DNA of 43,778 bases from assembly GCA_002069765.1 (NCBI GenBank), contig MWBZ01000028.1, forward strand, positions 1 through 43,778, in the 5' to 3' direction. Source of the stretch: a bacterium ADurb.Bin243 (GTDB taxonomy: Bacteria; Muiribacteriota; UBA9980). The notes beneath the pieces are model-generated. The model worked only from the letters and a program-made list of their open reading frames with translations. It was not told where the DNA came from and made no database searches. A program made the position numbers and the translations under genes. Of the stretch, positions 16,824 to 27,300 are shown piece by piece. The number at the start of each line of letters is the position of its first letter. Within the stretch, counting starts at the first letter, position 1.

Positions 16824-16872
16824 TTTAAATTTAACAATTAAAGTTTAAATAAATTATCCGATATGTAAGGTG

Positions 16873-18981
16873 ATGAAGAAGATTATTTTATCGTTTATAA
16901 CCACGACTTTAATATTCATAATGACGCTTAAAATTTCATGGCCCAGCCAGGAGCCGTTTTTGAATTTATCGGGCGACGACACCGACGTGCTTACGATGTA
17001 TTACGGAGGCATGCACGAAACCGCTCTCGCGCGGCTCGAAACGCTTATAAGGCAGAAACCCGAAAGGCTCGACCTCATATTGATGAAAGGCCATGTGCTC
17101 CGCCAGCTCGGCGATTCGCCCGCGGCCGCCGGCGCTTACAGCCAGGCCTTAAACCGCGATCCGCAAAATTACACCGCGAATTACTATTATGCGCTTTCGA
17201 GCTATATGAGCGGGGAGTTCAAGAACGCTCTCAGCTCGCTGGAGTCGTTTATGAAAGTCAGCCGCGAAAAAAATATAGACCATCAGAGAAATTTATTTTT
17301 ATTAAAAGGCATGAGCGAGATCGAAACTAAGAAATACAGTCAGGCGGCCGATACCTTCGCTAAATTAAACGAGCTATATCCTAATTTTTCGCCTTACCTT
17401 CACTGGCTGGCGCGCTCTTATGAAAAGGCCGGCGAAGTGGCTAAAGCGCGCGACGCATATTTAAGCGCTTATAAAAACGATACGTCCAACTTCGAAATAC
17501 TATTCGATGCGGCGCCGCTCCTGCTTAAAAGCGGCGATATCGAAAACGCCTATAAATATTACAAAAAAATATATGAAAAGTTGAAAAGCGATTATGAGAT
17601 AAAGAAAATTTATAACGAACTCGCGGCCATTTACAAAAATCTTATGGCGCAAAAGCCCCAGGCTAAAACTTTTAAGCCTTTAGAGCCGAAGAAAACCGCC
17701 CCGCTTAATATAGCCGGCGAAGAAATTTCGGTGGGCCTGAGCACCGACGATAAAGGCGAACCGCTCGGCGTTTCGTCCGTCAAACTAAAAGCGTCAGGCA
17801 AATTCGTTATTTATAAAGACTCAGGCCGCCGGATTTTATTTACCGGCAACGATTCGAATATCAATGAAAACGAATATGAACTGTATTTCAAGAAAAAATC
17901 TTTTTACGTTAAAAACCTCAACAGCGGAAAAACTTTCGAACTCGGAAGCGAAGACCTTTTTTTGAAGCCCGCCGGCGTTAACGACACCGTTTTATTCCGC
18001 GGAATAAAAGTGGGCGCGGCGAGCGCGTGGGAATCTTCTGAAGCCCGTTATTACAGGGGCGGTTTTAAATTCGTTCGCAATAAAGATAATTTTTATATCG
18101 TCAATAAAATCGGCCTCGAAAAATACCTTCTTTCAGTACTGCCTTCGGAAATGCCGGCGAATTTTCCGGCGGAAGCTCTTATGGCCCAGGCTATATGCGC
18201 GCGTTCCGAGGCGCTGTACAAGAAAAACGCCATCAAAAGGCATGCGAAGTTCGGATACGATCTTTGCGACGACCAGCACTGCCAGATGTACCGTGGCGTT
18301 TCGTGGGAGCAGCCCGGCGCGAGCGAAGCCGTGATTAAAACCGCCGGCAAAGTCGTTATGTATAACCGGAAAGTATGCGACGCGATATATTCGGATAACT
18401 GCGGCGGCTATACTCAATCAAGTTCCGACATAACCGGCTGGGGAGACATAAAATACCTCAGCGCGGCCAGCAATTTAAGAAACTGCGGCGGGAATATTTT
18501 TAACCCGCTTTTTCTGGAGCAGTTCGTGAGCGCGGCCGGCGATACATACTGCCGCGCGGAAGGAAACATTAAAAATTATCAATCCAGATGGATACGCAGA
18601 ATCGACGCTAAAACCATCAATGAATCGCTTAAAAGTCTTGAAATAGGCGACATTTTGAGAATAATTCCCCGCCGAAGGTCCTTTTCGGGGCACATAGACT
18701 CCATAGAAATAATAGGGACGAAAGGCCGCAAAACCATAAAAAACGAGCTGAAAATACGAAAACTTTTCGCTTATTCGCCGTTGCGCTCTTCAAAATTTAT
18801 AGTGGAAACCGCCTGCGATAAAAAAGGCCGCCCGAGATTTTTCATGTTCATAGGCGCCGGGTTCGGCCACGGCGTAGGCATGTGCCAGAGCGGCGCTTAT
18901 GGCATGGCGCGCGAGGGGCAAAATCACAGCCAGATTATAAATCATTACTTTAAAGGCGCGCAGATATCGAGCCTTTATTGA
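16873..18981 (+). CDS. Secreted TPR-SpoIID/LytB domain protein
   Basis: A signal peptide (MKKIILSFITTTLIFIMTLK) directs this roughly 702-residue protein across the inner membrane. Residues about 30-260 hold TPR repeats, visible in HVLRQLGDSPAAAGAYSQAL, NYYYALSSYMSGEFKNALSS and LHWLARSYEKAGEVAKARDA. From about 285 to the end lies a SpoIID/LytB domain with FKFVRNKDNFYIVNKIGLEKYL, LLSVLPSEMPANFPAEALMAQA, YDLCDDQHCQMYRG and the terminal GFGHGVGMCQSGAYGMA. SpoIID is a peptidoglycan lytic transglycosylase, so a wall-remodelling role is likely. ATG at 16873 is preferred over GTG at 16870, though AAGG lies very close to either. Its TGA stop abuts the alanine racemase stop with no bases between. Confidence 0.88.
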   Translation: MKKIILSFITTTLIFIMTLKISWPSQEPFLNLSGDDTDVLTMYYGGMHETALARLETLIRQKPERLDLILMKGHVLRQLGDSPAAAGAYSQALNRDPQNYTANYYYALSSYMSGEFKNALSSLESFMKVSREKNIDHQRNLFLLKGMSEIETKKYSQAADTFAKLNELYPNFSPYLHWLARSYEKAGEVAKARDAYLSAYKNDTSNFEILFDAAPLLLKSGDIENAYKYYKKIYEKLKSDYEIKKIYNELAAIYKNLMAQKPQAKTFKPLEPKKTAPLNIAGEEISVGLSTDDKGEPLGVSSVKLKASGKFVIYKDSGRRILFTGNDSNINENEYELYFKKKSFYVKNLNSGKTFELGSEDLFLKPAGVNDTVLFRGIKVGAASAWESSEARYYRGGFKFVRNKDNFYIVNKIGLEKYLLSVLPSEMPANFPAEALMAQAICARSEALYKKNAIKRHAKFGYDLCDDQHCQMYRGVSWEQPGASEAVIKTAGKVVMYNRKVCDAIYSDNCGGYTQSSSDITGWGDIKYLSAASNLRNCGGNIFNPLFLEQFVSAAGDTYCRAEGNIKNYQSRWIRRIDAKTINESLKSLEIGDILRIIPRRRSFSGHIDSIEIIGTKGRKTIKNELKIRKLFAYSPLRSSKFIVETACDKKGRPRFFMFIGAGFGHGVGMCQSGAYGMAREGQNHSQIINHYFKGAQISSLY

Positions 18982-20122
18982 TTAATCCGTCACTACGCGC
19001 GGCAGCGACTCGTTGATGCGCGTCACCACTTCGTAATTTATCGTGCCTATTTTCGACGCGAGGGTTTCGGCGCTTATGGCGTCGTCTTCCGCCGCCCCCA
19101 GAAGAATGACTTCGTCTTCGGGCCTTACGCCCTCGATATTGGTCACATCCACTATGAACATATTCATGCATATTCTTCCGAGTACCGGAGCGCGCCTGCC
19201 TCTGATTATTACGTAGCCGCTGTTGGAAAGCTTGCGGTCGTAGCCGTCGTAATAACCCGCGGGGATAATGGCGATGCGGCTATTTTGAGTGACGAAATCG
19301 GAGCAGCCGTAGCCGATATATGAATTAGCCTCGACGCTTTTAACCTGGGCTACGATGGATTTCCATTTCATGACCGGCGCGAGGTTGAAATCGCCTATCT
19401 TTCTTTCGTACGCCGAAATCTTGGTTTCTTTTGAAGGCCAGAGGCCGTAAAGCCCGATGCCTAGCCTTATCATTTCAAAATGGACGTTGTCGAATAAAAT
19501 GGCGGCCGCGGTGCAGGCCGTATGGCGGCGCCACTTGCGACGCCTGGAAAAGCTCGTATGCCTGCTGGAAATTTTCGAGCTGGCGCCTGGCGTAGCTATG
19601 CTCGGTGGTGTCTTCTATGTTGGCGTAGTGAGTTGAAATGCCTTCGATTTCGATGTTTTTTTTGCTTTTGACGAGTTTTATGAAGCCGGGAAGGTCCTGC
19701 GGCGAAACGCCCTGGCGGTTGAGGCCCGTTTCTATTTTTATGTGCGCCCTGGCGTTTTTTTTGTATTTAGCCGCTATTTCCTGCAGGCGGTTAATGGTTT
19801 CAGCGTTATAGGCGACGATAGATATATCGTGATTGACGGCGTCTTTTAAATTTGCGAGCGGAGTGTAGCCCAGCGCCAGTATGGGCGTTTTGATCTTTAT
19901 ATTTCTAAGCCGGACGGCTTCGTCGAGATTGTTCACTCCGAAAAAATCGACGCCGTGTTCCGCGGCTATTTTAGCGACTTCTAAAAGGCCGTGCCCGTAG
20001 GCGTTCGCTTTTACTACGGCCATTATCTTCACTTTAGGAGCCAGGCGCGCGCGCATGGAATCTATATTTGCGGTAAGCGCTTTTCTTGAGATTTCAACCC
20101 AGCATGTTTTGTCGATGGACAT
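18982..20122 (-). pseudogene. alr: Alanine racemase, interrupted by a frameshift
   Basis: Two leftward frames together make one alanine racemase, the PLP enzyme supplying D-alanine for peptidoglycan. The upstream part (19475-20122) has the PLP lysine K38 in VVKANAYGHG and the TGLNRQGV segment. It loses frame after PPY at about 19520 and ends at 19475. The downstream part restores family sequence from roughly 19515: ACTAAAILFDNVHFEMIRLGIGLYG, then IPAGYYDGYDR with the catalytic-Tyr region further on. Compared with the family pattern PxxVHxANSAA, about three residues are also missing at the junction, suggesting a net loss of about eight bases rather than a simple one-base slip. It may be a true pseudogene or an assembly error. 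It starts 34 bases after the preceding gene. Confidence 0.85.
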
Positions 20123-20156
20123 TTGAGTTCTCCGTTCTGATTTAGATTTATTTTTT

Positions 20157-21767
20157 TCAGTCGAGCGAAAGGATGCCTATTGAATCGCAGTAATCGTTGG
20201 CGCGGCTGTATGTTAAAACTACTTTGTATTTTGAATCGTGCCTGATGCACTCGTAATCGCCTATGGCGCGAAGCGCGGCGATTTGAGTGAGCGATTTATT
20301 GACCGCGCGGTACGCGTATAAGGCGGTCGATTCGGGAATGGAACTGCCTGATGCGTAATGGCAGACCTTGAATAAAACGATCTTTCCGTCAAAACTGAAC
20401 CTGGCGTCGCCGAGGGAGCCGCGGCCGAAGTTATAAAAAAATGAATCGTATTCGTTATTTGCGGCAGCGTCGTACACGCGGAACTTTTTTTCGGCCATGT
20501 CGTAAAAAAAAGCCATGGGCCTCGCTGCGTTTGACGAGAGTGCGGCAGCCGGGCCGAATTTATCGTCTATAATATTTTTATGGATTTGCAGATTTTTTGC
20601 GGCGGGCTGTTTGACGGCCATTTTGCCTATGATTTCAACTCGCGCTTCGCCGTTTTTATCGGCCGTGAGCATTACGTAACTTCCGTCGCGGGATTTTTTC
20701 GAGCGAAGTACGAGCGTTTCAGCGGTTTCTTCGCGGAGGTCTGAAAATTTATCGGCGACGCCGAGGGTAGCGGGCGGAGAGAAGGTCCAGCGTTTAAAAT
20801 CCGACCTGTCTTTTAAAAATACGTCGGGTGAATAGGAAATTAAAAACGAGGGTTTTTGGGCGTCGAGCAGGCTGAAATCGAATATGGCGCCGGTGAAGTT
20901 TGACTGTCTGGAGAACCTGAAGTTATAATCCATGCTGTAAATATTTATGTTTCCTTCGCCCGGGCCCATTAAAAGATAAACGAATTTATCTTCGGCGGAT
21001 ATGTTTTCCATTCTGGACAGAATCATTTTTTTAAATACCATGCTGCTGGAAACCGCGTATCGCGAAGGGCAGTCGAATTCGTTGACCGAGTCTTCGCTTA
21101 TGGATAAAGACGAGCGCAGGGCCCCGGCGGAGTTTATAACCGCGTTCGGCGCGAGTATATTGGCTTCGCGGGCGGTTATGGCGTCTGAAACGCGGAAGCC
21201 TTTAAGGGTCCCGGCGGTTTCTATAAATATATAGTTTCCGAGATAAGATGCGCCGAGAGGTTTTGAGCCGAGAGGCGCCCTGTAAAGGGGAAACGCGCGG
21301 CCGCGGAAAAGCGCCTGGCATGAAAAAACATATAAATGCCAGTCGGACGCTATGACGGAGTGATATCTTTTTTTATTGATTTCTAAAGGAATGCTGAATA
21401 TTATTTTGCCGTCGCATACCATGTTTTTGTGAAACGAGGCGAATGATTTTTCTCCGTCATCCGCGGTTTCGCAGAGCTTGACCGGAGACTGGGGCCCTAT
21501 GCCCCCTATTTCACAGGCGCCGTCGGCGAGCTGTATTTTATAACGAAGCGTTTTGCCGCCGGGGTGAACCGAGTCGAAATATAAGTGAAAATCGTCGGCC
21601 TTCATGGAGTCTTTAACTATTTCAATGCCGCGGCGGTCAACCGAAAAACGCTGCGTGATAAACACCTCGGCCGAGCCCGCCGCGCGCTGCGCGAATGCGG
21701 TATTAACGCAAAGAACATTGAAAAGAACCAGGAAAAATACTATAAATTTCAAATGAAATGATTTCAT
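20157..21767 (-). CDS. Secreted protein of unknown function
   Basis: The 536-residue protein has a clear signal peptide (FIVFFLVLFNVLCVNTAFA, cleavage near residue 26) and no later membrane helix. I recognise no family. The mature part is rich in short beta-strand segments separated by turns, with repeated patterns such as GSYVMLTADKNGEARVEI, ARPMAFFYDMAEKKFRVYD and DARFSFDGKIVLFKV. These resemble the blades of TolB/WD40-type propellers, but the similarity is weak. Eight or so cysteines are scattered through the mature part, so disulfides are possible. It lies 54 bases after the pullulanase gene and 34 bases before alr on the same strand, suggesting co-transcription. A periplasmic or outer-surface location is inferred from the signal peptide only. 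Confidence 0.7.
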   Translation of the reverse strand: MKSFHLKFIVFFLVLFNVLCVNTAFAQRAAGSAEVFITQRFSVDRRGIEIVKDSMKADDFHLYFDSVHPGGKTLRYKIQLADGACEIGGIGPQSPVKLCETADDGEKSFASFHKNMVCDGKIIFSIPLEINKKRYHSVIASDWHLYVFSCQALFRGRAFPLYRAPLGSKPLGASYLGNYIFIETAGTLKGFRVSDAITAREANILAPNAVINSAGALRSSLSISEDSVNEFDCPSRYAVSSSMVFKKMILSRMENISAEDKFVYLLMGPGEGNINIYSMDYNFRFSRQSNFTGAIFDFSLLDAQKPSFLISYSPDVFLKDRSDFKRWTFSPPATLGVADKFSDLREETAETLVLRSKKSRDGSYVMLTADKNGEARVEIIGKMAVKQPAAKNLQIHKNIIDDKFGPAAALSSNAARPMAFFYDMAEKKFRVYDAAANNEYDSFFYNFGRGSLGDARFSFDGKIVLFKVCHYASGSSIPESTALYAYRAVNKSLTQIAALRAIGDYECIRHDSKYKVVLTYSRANDYCDSIGILSLD

Positions 21768-21821
21768 AAATATATGTACACCAACCGTCGTTATCTAAAT
21801 TTTCACTTAACATGCCCGCAT

Positions 21822-24146
21822 TTATTTCTTGCGTGCGAGTATGACTCCGCTGATCGGCGGAACGGAGTAATCGCCTTTAGCGCTTGAAACGCCGGTTGGC
21901 GAAGCCTCTGTGCCGTTGCATAAAACTTTCCATTCTTTATCGTCGGGAAGGGCGAATTTGATCCAGTTGTTCTGATCGCCGTTTAAAAGCACTATTACGT
22001 CGCTTTCTTTGCCGAAAAGCTGATACCCGAGGCCGTTGTTGTTATCTACGAGCATCCACTTGATGTCTTTGTCGGTGAGCGGACGGTCGTTTCTGAACTG
22101 CGGATATGCGTGCCTGATTTTAACGACGCCCGAGAAAAAGTCGAACGCTTTTTTATTTTTTGCCTTGAGCGACCAGTCTATATGATTTATTTCGTTGTCC
22201 TGATCGTATGAGTTGTCGTTTCCGAACTTGGTTTTTAAGAACTCCTGGCCTTCGTGAAGCATGGGAATGCCCTGCGATGTGAGGGTTATTAAGCCGGCCA
22301 GCATGGCTATTTTCTGGTTTCCGCCGCAGGCGTCCATCATGGTCGCGTTGTCGTGGCATTCGACGAAATTTACCGTTTCGGTAGGTTTAGCGGCCCACCA
22401 GTAGCAGGTGCCGCAGATAAGCGTCATCATATTGTCGCGGTTGGCGCGTCCGGAGGCGAAATTTCTTACGTTGTTTTTGAAGTCGTCGTTCCATTTAGCC
22501 CAGCGCGTATTGCGGAAATCGCCTTTAGACCACTGGTTGCGGTTCCAGTCGGCGGCCCACGGTTCGGCTATTAATATTACATTTTTAGGCAGGGTGTCGT
22601 TAATGGCGGTCATGGTTTCTTTATCTATGATCGTAGCCAGGTCGAAGCGGAAACCGTCAACTTTATATTCTTTTACCCAGTGCATGAGCGTTTCCAGCAC
22701 ATAGCGGCGGCCCATCTGGCTGTCGGTGCGGAATTCATTGCCGCAGCCGGTTCCGTTCCAGTAGAAATCGGGATTGTCGCAGAGCCTGTAATATTCGCGG
22801 TTGTCGATTCCCTTGAAGTTGAAAGCGGGGCCCTGTTCGTTGCCTTCGGCCGTGTGGTTATATACCACGTCTAAAATAACGGCTATGCCGTTTGCGTGAA
22901 GGCCGTCGATAAGTTTTTTCAGTTCGGTTACCTGGCGGCCGTCTGAAGCCGTTGCGTAAGAAGATTCGGGCGCCATGAAATGCGTGGTCATATAGCCCCA
23001 GTAGTTAACGCCTGACGGCGCGGCTTTGTTGTCGAATTCGTGCACCGGTAAAAGTTCTACGGCGTTTACGCCGAGCGCTTTTAGATTGCCGAGGATTTTT
23101 TCCGAGTCGGCGCCTTCGAGGAGGCCGAGATATTTTCCGCGTTTGTCGGCGCTTACGCCGGCGGATGCGTGTGAAGTATAGCTTTTTATATGCATTTCAT
23201 ATACTACTAAATCTTTAGCGGCAGGGGTTTTGAAATCCGCTTCTTTCCATTTGTACGTATCGCTCACTACCACGCTTTTGCCGTAGCTGCCGTCGTTGGC
23301 GTATGCGTAAGGATCGGAAAGAAGGTGCTTAGGATCGAACCTTTCGCCTTTGCCTTTGGGGCCGTCTACATAGTAGCCGTAATATTTGCCGGTTAAATTC
23401 TGGTTGAAAGCGAGGTACCACATGCCTTCGGCGGTCTTTTTCATTTCGTATTCCTTGCCGGTTTTAGCGTCGGCGGAATCGAAAAGTACGAGTTTGACCG
23501 AAGCGGCGCGGGGAGCGTTAAGCGCGAAAGTGGTGGTGGAAGTTTCAGGATAAAAATTAGCGCCCTGTTTTAATTTTGACGCGGCTTTCGGCTGGCTTTT
23601 AACGCTGGCGGGCGAGCTGACCGTTACGTTTTTGGATATGGCTTCTACGCCGCTTCTGGCGAGCGTATTTTTTTGAGAAGACAATTTACGGGTTAATTCG
23701 GCGGCTTTTTGCGCAACCGCTATTAATTCCTGCTGGTCTGGAGACTGAGCCATGAGGAATTTAGTTTTATCGTTGAGCATTTTTATAGTTTTTATGGAGG
23801 CGAGAACGTACGGCAGTTTTTGATTGGCGGCGGCGAACGATGCTGCGGATTCCAGCACGTAATCTATCTGCTGCGCGTTATTTACCGAGTCTATGAAGGA
23901 GCGTATTTCAGAGAGGCTCACGTCTTCTAAGCGGCTGAAAACTGCGTCGGATAGCGCCTGCATATCGGCGGCTTCGCCGCCTGAAACCAGGTTGTTCGAA
24001 GATTGAGAAATGTCGCGGGCGAGGTTGTCGAGCGCTTTTGTCAGGCCGTCTGATTGCTGCTGGGCGGACGCGTAAGAAAATGTGAAAAAGGAGAGGAACG
24101 ATATCAAAAGAAGGGCTAAAAACCTTTTGCATACTAAATTCTTCAT
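21822..24146 (-). CDS. Secreted pullulanase/isoamylase-type alpha-glucan debranching enzyme (GH13)
   Basis: This hydrolyses alpha-1,6 branches in glycogen-, starch- or pullulan-like glucans outside the cytoplasm. A signal peptide (LALLLISFLSFFTFSYASA) is followed by a roughly 150-residue helical region with no recognised family, then a CBM48-like beta domain (NFYPETSTTTFALNAPRAASVKLVLF). The GH13 barrel is complete: NYWGYMTTHFMAPE, region I DVVYNH, region II GFRFDLA with the nucleophile Asp, region III IAEPW with the acid/base Glu, and region IV CHDN. A C-terminal beta domain ends the protein. The ATG at 24146 is chosen over 24161 and 24152 because GGGGG lies eight bases before it and the signal peptide starts there. 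A consensus promoter lies upstream. Confidence 0.9.
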   Translation of the reverse strand: MKNLVCKRFLALLLISFLSFFTFSYASAQQQSDGLTKALDNLARDISQSSNNLVSGGEAADMQALSDAVFSRLEDVSLSEIRSFIDSVNNAQQIDYVLESAASFAAANQKLPYVLASIKTIKMLNDKTKFLMAQSPDQQELIAVAQKAAELTRKLSSQKNTLARSGVEAISKNVTVSSPASVKSQPKAASKLKQGANFYPETSTTTFALNAPRAASVKLVLFDSADAKTGKEYEMKKTAEGMWYLAFNQNLTGKYYGYYVDGPKGKGERFDPKHLLSDPYAYANDGSYGKSVVVSDTYKWKEADFKTPAAKDLVVYEMHIKSYTSHASAGVSADKRGKYLGLLEGADSEKILGNLKALGVNAVELLPVHEFDNKAAPSGVNYWGYMTTHFMAPESSYATASDGRQVTELKKLIDGLHANGIAVILDVVYNHTAEGNEQGPAFNFKGIDNREYYRLCDNPDFYWNGTGCGNEFRTDSQMGRRYVLETLMHWVKEYKVDGFRFDLATIIDKETMTAINDTLPKNVILIAEPWAADWNRNQWSKGDFRNTRWAKWNDDFKNNVRNFASGRANRDNMMTLICGTCYWWAAKPTETVNFVECHDNATMMDACGGNQKIAMLAGLITLTSQGIPMLHEGQEFLKTKFGNDNSYDQDNEINHIDWSLKAKNKKAFDFFSGVVKIRHAYPQFRNDRPLTDKDIKWMLVDNNNGLGYQLFGKESDVIVLLNGDQNNWIKFALPDDKEWKVLCNGTEASPTGVSSAKGDYSVPPISGVILARKK

Positions 24147-24228
24147 AGACATTACCCCCATATATTTAATTAATTTTTGCTAACTTAATTTTTTGACTGA
24201 AATTAATTGTATTAAAAATCTTACATCA

Positions 24229-24257
24229 ATTATACAATACAAAGTCGAAGTTGTAAA
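24229..24257 (-). promoter_or_regulatory. Sigma70-type promoter of the pullulanase gene
   Basis: Read leftward, TTTACA (24252-24257) and a perfect TATAAT (24229-24234) are separated by 17 bases. The predicted start near 24222 gives a leader of about 75 bases before the ATG at 24146. It is back to back with the promoter at 24286, with about 28 bases between the two -35 boxes. Confidence 0.8.
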
Positions 24258-24285
24258 CATTTAAAGTAAAAAATATCAATAAATA

Positions 24286-24314
24286 TTGACAAAAGATTAA
24301 AAGTTTGATATATT
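24286..24314 (+). promoter_or_regulatory. Sigma70-type promoter of the parvulin-repeat gene
   Basis: A perfect TTGACA -35 (24286-24291), a 17-base spacer and TATATT at -10 (24309-24314) make this one of the strongest promoters in the window. The predicted start near 24321 leaves about 70 bases of A+T-rich leader before the ATG at 24393. It diverges from the pullulanase promoter. Confidence 0.85.
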
Positions 24315-24392
24315 CACGACATTAAATTAAAAAAAGGTATTATATTTTAGTAAAAAAATAAAATATAAAATTTGAAGGGAGAAATTTTTTCA

Positions 24393-27300
24393 ATGAACCA
24401 GGGGTCAATTTTTTTCTCAAAAAACAACGTCATCGTTAAAGTAGTCATCTGGTCGGTAGTAGCGGCTTTCGTTCTATCGATCTTCATCTTCGCCGGCACT
24501 TTCCATCTCAACCAGCAACAGCAGCAGGCCGTCGAGGACCTTAAAAACCTCAACAAAAAGAAAGTTTCCGACAGCGATTATAAAAAAGTCCTCGCGAGCG
24601 TCAAATTTGCAACCGACGAAGTAATCGACGTCACCGCCGGCGATTTTTACGATATCCTCCACCGCCAGGACGAACAGTTCCGCAAGTTCTACTCCACTAA
24701 AAAGCAGCGCGAAGAACTGCTTAACCAGATCGTAGAAGTAAAAATAATGGAAAATAAATCCAAGAGAATAATCCCCACTCCGGCTGACTACGATGAAGAA
24801 ATAAACAAGATATTCCCTTCCAAACAGCAGATGGAAGAATATATGAAAAACAGCGGCATGACGCGTGAAATACTCGAAGAACGCCTCAGACCTCAGGTTC
24901 AGGAAAAACTTCTCAAACGCCAGCTTTCCAAACCCCGCGAAATCGCCGAAGAGCTCCTCAACAAATATTACGAAGAGCATAAAAAAGAATTCGTCGAAAT
25001 GCAGACGCTTCCCGGCGAATCCAAAGAAACCGAAGTCCAGAAGTCTTTTGCCGACGTTAAAGAAATCATACGCGCTAAACTTCTCAAAGAAGTATCAGAC
25101 GCTGACATCCAGAAATATTACGAAGAGCACAAAGGCCGCTATAAAAACCCCCTTACAATGGATTTAGCTCATTTATTCATTAAAGCGGATTCTGAAGCTA
25201 TAAAAAAATCTATAAACCCTACCGACGAAGAACTTAAAAAATACCATTCCGAAAATAAAGACAAATACAAAACTCCCCGTACTTTCGAAGTTAAAGCTAT
25301 CGTAAAACCCTACGACAACAAAGAACTTCGCGATGCGGTTACCGTTTCCGAAACCGAAGCGGTAGAATTTTACGGCAAAAATAACGCAAAATTCACAACG
25401 AGAGCTCATTTAGATCTCAAGAGCATACTCGTAGACCCTAAATCGAAAGCGCGCGTAGAAGCGTTAAAACCTACCGATGAAGAGCTTCTCGCTTTCTACA
25501 ACCAGACCGACGAAGTAAAGGCTTCGCACATCCTCGTAAAAGACGAAACTCACGCTATCGAGCTCAAAAAGAAAATAGACGGCGGAGCTAATTTCGAAGA
25601 ACTCGCGAAATCCGATTCCACATGCCCTTCAAAAGATAAAGGCGGCGACCTCGGATTCTTTAAGCGCGATATGATGGTAAAACCTTTTTCGGACGCTGCG
25701 TTTGCGCTTAAAATAGGCGAAATCACCGGTCCCGTAAAGAGCGATTTCGGTTACCACATAATCAAATCGACTGATCAGAAAACCGCGTATTCAAAACCTT
25801 TCGACGAAGTAAAAGAAGAAGTCAAAAAAACTTATATTGAGAAAAAACTCGACGAACAGGCTAAAGCCATTGCCGAAGACGTAGTTAAAAAGATAAAGGC
25901 CGGCGAAAGCTTCGCGGAACTCGCGGCTAAATACTCCGACGGCGCTTCGAAAAGCAACGGCGGCGTTTTAGGCACTATCTATCAGGACAACAAAGAACCT
26001 ATCGAAAATATAGAAAAACTTACGGGCGAAGTGGCTATGAACGGCCGCGTTTTAGACAACATATTATACACGGCTTTCGCTCTCAATAGCGACACGACGC
26101 CTTCAGAAGTGATAAAAACCCCTCTCGGCTTCCACGTTGTAATGGCCTCTAACAAAGTAGATTCCAGGCTCAAACCTTACGAAGAATGCAAAGCCGAAGT
26201 TATCGAAGAATTCAAAAAAGACGCGGCTAAAGTTAAAGTAGACGAAATAATGAACGAAGTTTACTCCAAGCTTACAAAAGGCGGCTTCAAGTTCGAAGAG
26301 ATCCAGGCTAAATATTCCGACGGACCTTCGGCAAAATCAGGCGAAGTTTGCGGAAAAATATATCTCGGAGAACTTCCTAAAAATTACGACAAATCAAAAT
26401 TAGCCGGCGAAATAATTCAAAAAGCCGAAGACGAAATACCCGCCGAAGTTACCTCGGCTCTCGCTAAACTCACTTTCGAAGGCCAGTGCAGCGAAGTTAT
26501 AAAACTTCCATGGGCCGCGGTTATATTAAAAGCCGAAAAGATATACGAACCTTCGTTTAAATCTTTCGAAGACGCTAAAGACGCTCTTAAAGCCGCTTAC
26601 ATAAGCCAGAAAACCGAAGAGTTAATAAAGAAAACGCTTACCGACGCCAGAGAAAAAGCCGTTAAAGGCGAAGATTTCGGCGCGCTGGCAAAAAGCGTTT
26701 CAGAAGGCGTTACCAAAGATAAAGCCGGAGAAATCGGCCTTATCGTTAAAGGCGAAGGTTTTAAAGACAAATCGGCCGCCGATAAATATAAAGGCGAAGT
26801 CAGCATGCCCTGGGGCACCATGATCGATCCCGCCATTGAAGAAGCGGTATTCGAACTTGAAAAAGGCGCGTATTCAGATGTAATCAAATCGTCTTTCGGC
26901 TTCCATGTATTTAAAGTCAAAGATAGAATAACCGACAGCTATAAAGAACTCGGCGAAGTAAAAGATAAAATTAAAGAAACGCTTTCCAGAAGCGCGCTGG
27001 TTACCGACGAAGAAATCAAAACATATTACGAACAGCATAAATCCGAATATACCACGCAGGAACGCGCTAAAGTCAGAATCATAGTTGTCCCGACCGAAGC
27101 CGAAGCAGAAAAAATACATACCGAATTGACCAAAAACAAAAAAGATTTCGCCGAGCTTGCCACCCAGTTCTCTAAAGATCTGGCTACCAAAACCAAAGGC
27201 GGAGATATGGGCTTTATAACCCGCGGCCAGGTCAACCAGGCCCTCGAAAACGCGGCGTTCAGCCTCGGTATCGGCGCGGTTTCGAGCGTATTCAAAACGC

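Noticed and set aside
19475-19530. Programmed frameshift in alr
   Set aside because: No slippery run or stimulatory structure is obvious at the junction, and conserved residues appear to be missing, which favours mutation or assembly error.
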